The position numbers were made by a program, and so were the translations under genes. Below, piece by piece: positions 58,308 to 64,000 of a stretch of DNA of 64,000 nt. Below the pieces are notes generated by a model. The model made no database searches. It saw only the letters and a program-made list of their open reading frames with translations, and was not told the DNA's origin. The stretch is from Brevibacillus reuszeri (GTDB lineage Bacteria > Bacillota > Bacilli > Brevibacillales > Brevibacillaceae), in NCBI RefSeq assembly GCF_001187725.1, contig NZ_LGIQ01000011.1:1-64000 (forward strand), in the 5' to 3' direction. Each line of letters begins with the position of its first letter. The stretch's first letter is position 1.

Positions 58308-59141
58308 GTGGAGTGGTTAATCGGTCTTATCTGCAGCTCCGCGATTGCAGGAGCCGCTTATTATAAACGTTCACTATCCAGGTCCGGCTTTTTAGCAGCT
58401 GTGGTGCTGGGCACGATGATGTACGCGCTCGGAACTGCGATCTGGTTTGGCTCCCTCATCGCTTTTTTTGTTTCGTCAACCCTGTGGTCCAAATGGAAGA
58501 AGCAGAGAAAGGAAGCGTCAGAGAGCGGCTATGAGAAATCCGGAAGGCGCGATGCGGGTCAGGTGCTCGCTAACGGAGGACTGGGGCTGCTGTTATGTGT
58601 GGCAAACTGGGTGTATCCGCACCCCCTTTGGTGGTACGCCTTTCTAGGAGTTATGGCGGCGGTCACAGCCGATACGTGGGCGACGGAAATAGGCGGCTTG
58701 AGCAAGACGCCTCCGCGATCGATCAAGACAGGTCGGCGCGTTCCACCTGGTACGTCTGGAGGCGTATCTGTACTTGGGTTTATCGCTTCACTGGCAGGTG
58801 GTCTGTTCATCGGCGCAGTAGCCTGGCTGCTGCTTGGGCTGTCCGTCCAGGCTACGCAGGATGCGGCAGCGGCAGCAATCAGACCTGCAGCATGGGCCGT
58901 AATTGCTGGCCTGACTGGACTCATAGGGTCGCTTGCCGATTCGTGGATCGGTGCGACATGGCAGCAAATGTATCGTTGCAGCACTTGCGGTCGAGAAATC
59001 GAACAGGCCCGCCACTGTGGCAGAAAAGCCGAGCGGATTCGCGGGCGCACCGGATGGAACAACGATGTCGTCAATGTCGCGGGCTCGCTTGTTGGCGGTG
59101 TTTCTGCCGTCTTGCTGGGGCTTGTACTCGGCTTCTCCTGA
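58308..59141 (+). CDS. DUF92 family membrane protein
   Basis: A 277-aa polytopic protein of the DUF92 family, with about six hydrophobic segments and the conserved loops GRRDAGQVLANGGLGLLLCV, VTADTWATEIGGLSK, KTGRRVPPGTSGGVS and GSLADSWIGATWQQ. The C-terminal loop carries CSTCGREIEQARHC, a possible metal-binding cluster. Some family members act in phytyl phosphate or isoprenoid kinase reactions in other organisms; the function here is unknown. GTG start with AGGGGG 8 nt upstream. It diverges from the WYL regulator. Confidence 0.9.
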   Translation: MEWLIGLICSSAIAGAAYYKRSLSRSGFLAAVVLGTMMYALGTAIWFGSLIAFFVSSTLWSKWKKQRKEASESGYEKSGRRDAGQVLANGGLGLLLCVANWVYPHPLWWYAFLGVMAAVTADTWATEIGGLSKTPPRSIKTGRRVPPGTSGGVSVLGFIASLAGGLFIGAVAWLLLGLSVQATQDAAAAAIRPAAWAVIAGLTGLIGSLADSWIGATWQQMYRCSTCGREIEQARHCGRKAERIRGRTGWNNDVVNVAGSLVGGVSAVLLGLVLGFS

Positions 59142-59146
59142 CATGT

Positions 59147-59200
59147 AAAAAACGGAATGACTTCGTACCGATAAACGATGGCGAGTCCTTCCGTTTTCTT
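59147..59200 (+). terminator. terminator after the DUF92 gene
   Basis: AAAACGGAA with GACT pairs with AGTC and TTCCGTTTT over a long loop, followed by CTTG. It lies between the convergent DUF92 gene and the MaoC fragment. Confidence 0.65.
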
Positions 59201-59204
59201 GCGT

Positions 59205-59438
59205 TTATAGGATTACTCCTGAAAAATTCCCTGTCAAAACTTCTTTCTGATTCTGATTGATACATACGAAAGATGCTCGAATCGTTGTTCGATTTTCTTG
59301 CTTTTCAAATTCCTCAATGGTTACTTCACACACAATGGTATCCCCCGTAAATACAGGTCTTACGAACTCAAAATTCATCGTCCGGGCAAGTACGTTATGA
59401 TCGCCTACTTGTAACGACATAGTGATCTCCCCCGTCAT
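59205..59438 (-). pseudogene. C-terminal half of a MaoC-like hotdog protein
   Basis: A 77-aa frame ending in the second half of a MaoC-type hotdog domain: MNFEFVRPVFTGDTIVCEVT, then RTTIRASFVCINQNQKEVLT and GNFSGVI. Intact proteins are about 130-150 aa with an N-terminal hydratase motif that is missing here. It begins directly behind the AraC-family gene (9 nt), so the 5' half has been lost. A weak start exists, but the product would not fold as a full hotdog. Confidence 0.55.
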
Positions 59439-59447
59439 AAAAATGCT

Positions 59448-60251
59448 TCATGATTGAAACTGCAGACGTCCTCCACCATTTACATGTGACAAATATTCAA
59501 ATGCAGTTGTTCCATACACGCTTTTAAAATGTTTATTCAAATGCGTTAAATCAACAAAGCCACATTCCGCTACTGCCAAATAAACATCTCGCTTTTTTTC
59601 TATTAACTGCTTTGCACGTTCAATCTTGCAATTAAGAAAGTATTGGTAGGGTGAAATTCCGGTATGAGCCTTGAACATTCGGATAAACTGAAACTTTGAT
59701 AATTGAAGCTCTATGCATACCTCATCCAGCTTGCGTACATGATCTAAGCTGGTACCCAGCATCTCCTTTGCCTTGCTCATGAGCGGGTCATCTTTTTTAT
59801 AGTCGGAAGATAGATTCGTATGAACGAGGCTATCCGTAAGAGAAACGAGTAATTCATTGCACAAAGCCTCATCTTTTTCATTCATGATAGCATGAGATAA
59901 ATTTAATACTTTCTGTTCAAGTCTGCCATCATAGACAATCGGGGTTGAAAAACGCACGATGTCCTTTTTCTCCGTAATCTCTAGAAAAAGTTGTGGATCA
60001 ATATATAACATGACATAATCAAGGCCCGTTTCATCGTGTGCCATTCCGTCATGTGCCTGTTCTGGATGAAAAAGCATGACACCATTTTGATAGGATAACT
60101 GTAAACTACCGTCCAGATTATATTCTTGGATACCACGCAAGGTTACGCCAATCGCATACTCCTTGTGAGAGTGCTTTTTATACGTAAAATCGGTCATACT
60201 TGCTGATAATGCAGTAATCCCTGCTGCTTTTTTATAGATAAACTTCTCCAT
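59448..60251 (-). CDS. AraC family transcriptional regulator
   Basis: A 267-aa regulator with an N-terminal cupin-like effector domain (FTYKKHSHKEYAIGVTLRGI, VMLFHPEQAHDGM) and C-terminal double helix-turn-helix (DEVCIELQLSKFQFIRMFKA then HTGISPYQYF, and AVAECGFVDLTHLNKHFKSV). The ATG at 60251 has GAGGTGA 5 nt upstream. It lies 25 nt after the LysE-family exporter gene, the common arrangement of an amino-acid exporter with its regulator. Confidence 0.93.
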   Translation of the reverse strand: MEKFIYKKAAGITALSASMTDFTYKKHSHKEYAIGVTLRGIQEYNLDGSLQLSYQNGVMLFHPEQAHDGMAHDETGLDYVMLYIDPQLFLEITEKKDIVRFSTPIVYDGRLEQKVLNLSHAIMNEKDEALCNELLVSLTDSLVHTNLSSDYKKDDPLMSKAKEMLGTSLDHVRKLDEVCIELQLSKFQFIRMFKAHTGISPYQYFLNCKIERAKQLIEKKRDVYLAVAECGFVDLTHLNKHFKSVYGTTAFEYLSHVNGGGRLQFQS

Positions 60252-60276
60252 CTCATTCACCTCATCGCCAGCTTCC

Positions 60277-60855
60277 CTATATCCAAATCATAATGGCAGC
60301 TAAAGCCAAAAATAACGCCATGATTCCATTCACGCTCTTTTTATGCTTCTGTAAAAACTTTTTGAAAATGGTACCGAAAGCAACCCAAGTGACAAACGCT
60401 AAAAATCCAACGAAAGTAATCGCGATCACACTCATTGACACTTCAGATGCTTCCTGATAGTGGGGCATTACATAGCTAGGAATGACCGTCATGGTAAAAA
60501 GGACTACCTTCGGGTTTAAAAACTGCATAAGAAAGCCTGATAGAAAAGTACCCGTATGCTTCTCAGCTGTAGTTTTTGATGTATCCATTTTGTAAATTTG
60601 ATAAGCGAGATAGAACATATAAAAGCTTCCAATGATCTGCATGACAAGTAAAATCTTAGGAACAACCGTGATCAGCATGGTATTCAATAGAGCAGAAATA
60701 ACAAGTAAGAAACCGAAGGCAATTGTCGCTCCAAATGTATATCGCATTGCCTTTTTGGTACCAAAATTGTTTACTGTGGATAAAATGACAATATTCGTAG
60801 GCCCTGGTGTAAACGTAACGATAAAACAGTATATAAACAAGGATGTAAGATACAT
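60277..60855 (-). CDS. LysE/RhtB family exporter
   Basis: A 192-aa six-TM exporter of amino acids or related metabolites. The family N-terminal motif TFTPGPTNIVILS is present, with the loop FLMQFLNPKVVLFTMTVIPS in the middle. The ATG at 60855 follows GAAGGGAG. It is co-directional with the AraC regulator, which it precedes in the transcript. The substrate is unknown. Confidence 0.93.
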   Translation of the reverse strand: MYLTSLFIYCFIVTFTPGPTNIVILSTVNNFGTKKAMRYTFGATIAFGFLLVISALLNTMLITVVPKILLVMQIIGSFYMFYLAYQIYKMDTSKTTAEKHTGTFLSGFLMQFLNPKVVLFTMTVIPSYVMPHYQEASEVSMSVIAITFVGFLAFVTWVAFGTIFKKFLQKHKKSVNGIMALFLALAAIMIWI

Positions 60856-60979
60856 GAGAAGTCTCCCTTCAAAGTGTGTTCTCATATAATCTACATCCAA
60901 AAATAAAAAGGCATATAGTACATTATTGCAGGTTGTTTCTGTTCCTTCACCTGATAAATTCAGGATGTGACAGGCATAT

Positions 60980-61014
60980 ACACAAAGGCTGCTGGCATGA
61001 ACACCAGCAGCCTC
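60980..61014 (-). terminator. terminator after the EamA transporter gene
   Basis: On the minus strand AGGCTGCTGG pairs perfectly with CCAGCAGCCT over 8 nt, followed by TTGTG, 14 nt beyond the stop. Confidence 0.88.
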
Positions 61015-61027
61015 ACTATTTCCCCGA

Positions 61028-61894
61028 CTAACTCAGCTTAATAATCACGACCCCGGCCAAAATCATCCCAATCGACACCCATTTGACCACCCCGACCTTT
61101 TCCTTGAGCCAAATCACTCCGATGAGAGTCGCAAAAACGATGCTGATTTCCCTCACAGACGCGACATAGGTAACAGGCGTCGTCTGCATCGCGTAAACCG
61201 CCAACGAATTGGACACAAACACAAAGAGTCCTCCCGCCAGCGTATGCCACGGGTAGCGTTTGATCAGTGCCACATAGGACACCTTGATTTCTGCTCTGCG
61301 GTCAATGATCCACTTTCCTGCAAACATCCCGAAGAACACGAAGTATTTGAACAGCAGACCCGACATCATGGATGCCCCCATGCCATCGACTATGCTGCTG
61401 CACGCTGAAAAGCTCCCTGCTAAAAACACCCACTTCATATTGCCCCAATCCTTGACGAGATGACTAAGCTCCCGAAACGAAAAGGTGCGCTGATTCATGA
61501 AGACAACACCTGCTACAATTACTAAAATTCCCACAAATCCAGTCCAGGCAATCGCTGTGCCGATAAAAAGCGTGCTTATAATGGTGGTCACGATAGGAGC
61601 TGTACCACGCAAAATCGGATACGCATAGCTCAAATGATTTGTCTTATACGCCTTGCCTAAAGCTACAAAATACAAAACCTCCGAGCAAATGCTCAGCAAC
61701 AGCCATTTGATCGCTCCCGGCGGAAAGGAGGAGGTCTGCCACAGGTAGACGGCAAGTGGAAAATACAAAATAACAGAAGCCCCTAAAATCAGGGTAAAAA
61801 AGGCGTCTCGCTCCTCAATCTTCTTGGACAGGGCATTCCAAATCGCATGGCAAACCGCTGCAAATAACAAAATCAGCAAAATGGTGGTGGACAT
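61028..61894 (-). CDS. EamA/DMT family transporter
   Basis: A 288-aa protein with ten hydrophobic segments forming two EamA repeats. The first contains ALGKAYKTNHLSYAYPILRG then TAPIVTTI, and the second VTYVASVREISIVFATLIGV then IWLKEKVG, both typical repeat ends. The substrate is unknown. The start at 61894 follows GGGAG. It lies 67 nt beyond the EutN gene in the same direction and may be the last gene of the microcompartment transcript, or independent. Confidence 0.92.
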   Translation of the reverse strand: MSTTILLILLFAAVCHAIWNALSKKIEERDAFFTLILGASVILYFPLAVYLWQTSSFPPGAIKWLLLSICSEVLYFVALGKAYKTNHLSYAYPILRGTAPIVTTIISTLFIGTAIAWTGFVGILVIVAGVVFMNQRTFSFRELSHLVKDWGNMKWVFLAGSFSACSSIVDGMGASMMSGLLFKYFVFFGMFAGKWIIDRRAEIKVSYVALIKRYPWHTLAGGLFVFVSNSLAVYAMQTTPVTYVASVREISIVFATLIGVIWLKEKVGVVKWVSIGMILAGVVIIKLS

Positions 61895-61961
61895 CCTTCT
61901 CCCAGCTCTCTTTTTGTAAATGGCAAAAGGTGCAGTCTGTACAGACCACACCTACCCTTGC

Positions 61962-62237
61962 CTAGTTCTCTTGTGGCACTTCATAGGAATCCACGATCCC
62001 AACGATGACGGCGTCGATGGGGACCATCTTGTTGTGAAAAATGATCCGCGCAGGAGTACCGCTCGAAACGATGACCTTTTCGCCAAAGCCCGCTCCGATG
62101 CGGTCTGCTGCAATCACCGTTTGTCCACCTTCCTTTTCATTCCAGTCAATGGGCTGGACAATCAACAGCTTGAGATTCTCCATACCCTCCTCTTTTTGTG
62201 TGGACCAGACACTGCCGATCACTTTTCCCAAAAACAT
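61962..62237 (-). CDS. EutN/CcmL family microcompartment vertex protein
   Basis: A 91-aa pentameric BMC shell vertex protein: FLGKVIGSVWSTQKEEGMEN then LKLLIVQPID, followed by VIAADRIGAGFGEKVIVSSG (the conserved DxIGAGxGExVLVxxG) and VPIDAVIVGIVD. AAGGGGGAG lies 4-5 nt before the ATG. It follows the 266-aa putative cargo gene by 12 nt. It caps the vertices of the microcompartment predicted from the genes to the right. Confidence 0.95.
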   Translation of the reverse strand: MFLGKVIGSVWSTQKEEGMENLKLLIVQPIDWNEKEGGQTVIAADRIGAGFGEKVIVSSGTPARIIFHNKMVPIDAVIVGIVDSYEVPQEN

Positions 62238-62249
62238 GGCGCTCCCCCT

Positions 62250-63050
62250 TTACTTCTCGTAGTGGACAGCGATTCCTTTTTCCCTCAGCATATCCTGCGC
62301 CAAAGGAGAGACAATCGTACCTGGTCGCAGAACAAGGCCTCCATCCGGGAATTCCTCTTGCGCTTTTACCCAGTCCGCGGTCAGCAGCTTGGCCGAGGGA
62401 GCGACCTGCCCTTCCGAACCTGCCGCCGCCTCTGTCCTCTCGCTTCGCCTGTTTGCCATACTTTTTCGAATGACCGCATCAGCCAGCTGCTTTTGTGGGT
62501 AAAACTCTACTCCGAGCTCCTTCATTTCATTGACATGTCGCAAAAAGAGCTGTTGATACGGCTTCGGCAAGGTCAGGGTCTTCAAAGTGCGCCGATCGGC
62601 TCGCTTCAAACCGGGTACATCCTCACCCACTAATACCGGCTTTCCCAGTACGAGTGCCGAAAAGATGATCTCCGCCTTGATCGTTCCCTTCATGCCTGCT
62701 GCCACGCGTGCTGCGTTATCCAAATCCATTTCGGGAAGGATGACACCGGCATACTCTTTGGGCACTTCCAAAGGAATCGGGGCATATTCGTCAGCAGTGA
62801 TGAGCTTGCCTGCTCCCCCACACTCGATCCGGTGCATCCCCAGCCACGAAGACGTTTCTCCATCCAGAAACAAAATATCGTGGCATATCCCATTGTTTTG
62901 CAAGGCGATAAACTGGTCCTCAAACGACTCGTGCGCCCTGCTGTCACAGAAGATATACAACCACTTTTCCCGTTTCTCCTGCTGCGTTTCCGATTTCATT
63001 GATTGCAAAATTTCTCTCGTGATCGACTCGATCATTTGCCTCATATCCAT
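62250..63050 (-). CDS. microcompartment-associated protein with putative encapsulation helix
   Basis: A 266-aa protein. Residues 1-18 (MDMRQMIESITREILQSM) form an amphipathic helix like the signal sequences that target cargo to BMC shells. The middle (about 25-200) reads like a flavoprotein-type Rossmann fold (KWLYIFCDSRAHESFEDQFI, IIFSALVLGKPVLVGED). The C-terminus has TIVSPLAQDMLREKGI, a short motif also seen at the N-terminus of the adjacent PduL. GGGAGGTG precedes the ATG. Exact enzyme unknown; it lies between pduL (1-nt gap) and eutN. Confidence 0.65.
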   Translation of the reverse strand: MDMRQMIESITREILQSMKSETQQEKREKWLYIFCDSRAHESFEDQFIALQNNGICHDILFLDGETSSWLGMHRIECGGAGKLITADEYAPIPLEVPKEYAGVILPEMDLDNAARVAAGMKGTIKAEIIFSALVLGKPVLVGEDVPGLKRADRRTLKTLTLPKPYQQLFLRHVNEMKELGVEFYPQKQLADAVIRKSMANRRSERTEAAAGSEGQVAPSAKLLTADWVKAQEEFPDGGLVLRPGTIVSPLAQDMLREKGIAVHYEK

Positions 63051-63051
63051 T

Positions 63052-63840
63052 CTAACACCTCCCTGCTGAGGAAAAGAGCTTGCCATTTTTCCCAAGCAAG
63101 CGCACCTTGTCACCTGTTTTGAGGCTAGCTGCATTCGCTTCATCGAGATCAATATGAAAATCGAGTGTATACCGCGGGCTGACCCTCACCGTCACATTCG
63201 GGAAAATCAGTGTGCGCTCCCCGAGCATTTGCAGCATCAGACTGTCTCCATCCTGAACGTGAAAGGCTCTGGCATCCAGGTCAGACATGTGCACATGACA
63301 TTTCGCCACAATGACACCCGATTCCAATACGACACAGCCAGCAGGACCAATAAGCGTAATACCTGGTGTAGCTTCCAAAGAGCCAGACATTCGAACAGGA
63401 GGGTGGATTCCTAGCGAAAATCCATCCGTCCGAGAGATTTCTACCTGGCTTACTCCTCTTGCCGGGCCCAGAATCCGCACATCCTTCATCAATCCTTTTG
63501 GTCCTAGCAGTGTTACCGTTTCTGTCGCAGCGAACTGCCCCGTCTGAGAGAGTGCACGCAGAGGAGTGAGCTTGTAGCCTGCGCCAAAAAGTCTTTCTAC
63601 ATCCTCCGTTGCCAGGTGGATGTGGCGATTGGATACTCCGACCGGAATGGTCTGCTCCAAAGCTCCTTCACTCCCGCCTGAAAAAGCGTTCGCTGATCCG
63701 AGCACTTCCACGCGAATCCCTCTCCCCTTTAAAAAATCGGTTGCAGCCGGGGTAAATCTGTCCTCTGCGTGAACCACGAAGGGATTGGGGACCCCTGTTC
63801 GCAGCATAGCCCGCAGTGTGGTTTCTGTAATGACAGCCAT
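63052..63840 (-). CDS. pduL: phosphate propanoyltransferase PduL with N-terminal extension
   Basis: A 262-aa PduL-type phosphotransacylase that converts acyl-CoA to acyl-phosphate inside microcompartments. The core (about 64-250) has the zinc ligands VGVSNRHIHL and KCHVHMSD, with the PTAC beta-barrel repeat SPRYTLDFHIDLDEANAAS. The first 60 residues are extra and contain FTPAATDFLKGRGIRVEV, similar to the C-terminus of the neighbouring 266-aa protein; this extension may direct encapsulation. The ribosome site is weak. It follows the shell gene at the window edge. Confidence 0.92.
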   Translation of the reverse strand: MAVITETTLRAMLRTGVPNPFVVHAEDRFTPAATDFLKGRGIRVEVLGSANAFSGGSEGALEQTIPVGVSNRHIHLATEDVERLFGAGYKLTPLRALSQTGQFAATETVTLLGPKGLMKDVRILGPARGVSQVEISRTDGFSLGIHPPVRMSGSLEATPGITLIGPAGCVVLESGVIVAKCHVHMSDLDARAFHVQDGDSLMLQMLGERTLIFPNVTVRVSPRYTLDFHIDLDEANAASLKTGDKVRLLGKNGKLFSSAGRC

Positions 63841-63851
63841 AGGCTAGTGAT

Positions 63852-64000
63852 TTACCCTTCCAGCTTCGGAAGGATCAGCTCGATATCAGAATGCGGTCGC
63901 GGAATGACATGCACAGATTTCAGCTCCCCCACCTTTTGTGCTGCTTCTGCGCCTGCATCCGTCGATGCTTTGACCGCCCCCACGTCTCCGCGGACCATCA
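63852..64000 (-). CDS. BMC-domain shell protein (partial, C-terminal end)
   Basis: Forty-nine codons on the minus strand end at TAA (63852-63854): [48 protein letters not shown]. This is the C-terminal half of a single-domain hexameric BMC-H shell protein (PduA/EutM/CcmK type), with the GxVxAVxxAxxAG helix and the HVIPRPH strand. The rest runs off the right edge. It lies 11 nt before pduL, so the locus continues to the right. Confidence 0.92.
   Translation of the reverse strand, partial: MVRGDVGAVKASTDAGAEAAQKVGELKSVHVIPRPHSDIELILPKLEG

Noticed and set aside
1-64000. CRISPR arrays, transposase genes and intact prophage genes
   Set aside because: I saw no spaced direct-repeat array, no transposase and no phage structural genes; the only mobile-element traces are the integrase relic and intron end described.

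Overview
The window looks like chromosomal DNA of a Gram-positive spore-former of the Bacillales, most likely Brevibacillus or a close relative. This is inferred from strong AAGGAGG-type ribosome binding sites, frequent GTG/TTG starts, YitT/CutC/YesMN/YkhA-type gene families, a preQ1-I riboswitch and intrinsic terminators. No taxonomic search was possible. At the extreme left a tRNA-Thr and a pre-rRNA leader point leftwards towards an rRNA operon outside the window.

Layout: (1) 1-4.7 kb: tRNA-Thr, YitT membrane protein, a truncated Fur-like regulator, and a leftward run of asparaginase II, CutC and a cytosolic class A beta-lactamase-like hydrolase. (2) 4.9-7.5 kb: preQ1 riboswitch plus queCDEF, a complete preQ0/preQ1 pathway. 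(3) 7.5-16.7 kb: a decayed accessory region. It starts at the 3' end of queF and ends at an imperfect 27-bp repeat of that end (24/27). It holds an ATP-dependent DNA ligase fragment, a chemoreceptor, a tyrosine integrase C-terminal relic, a 1026-aa protein with two different histidine-kinase modules, small orphan genes, frameshifted genes, and the 3' end of a group II intron beside an interrupted gene. I read it as a degenerate integrated island. (4) 16.9-24 kb: housekeeping genes (NUDIX, Hfq-like protein, free-methionine sulfoxide reductase, thioesterase, GNAT, a two-component system, AI-2E-family permease).

(5) 24-35 kb: catabolic modules. TetR, NCS1 permease, DUF917 and hydantoinase A form one operon with a palindromic operator on its promoter. 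An MFS transporter and an M20 deacylase follow a putative sigma-54 promoter, a cre site and possible upstream activator sites, with the matching sigma-54 activator just downstream. (6) 34.8-38.8 kb: M29 aminopeptidase and a 7TMR-DISM kinase/LuxR-type regulator pair. (7) 38.9-49.2 kb: an ABC sugar-type importer, cupin, Gfo/Idh/MocA oxidoreductase, sugar-phosphate isomerase, Tm-1-like protein and PEP-hydrolase-family protein in one operon, divergent from a YesM/YesN-type two-component system. (8) 49.2-55 kb: MgtC-type protein, saccharopine-dehydrogenase-family protein, and an ECF42-like sigma factor between two DGPF/YciI proteins with VOC, DUF1801 and AHSA1 neighbours. (9) 55-62 kb: SMI1/KNR4 protein, DinB, WYL regulator, DUF92, a MaoC fragment, AraC/LysE and EamA. 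(10) 62-64 kb: the start of a bacterial microcompartment locus (EutN, a putative cargo protein, PduL, a BMC-H shell protein running off the edge).
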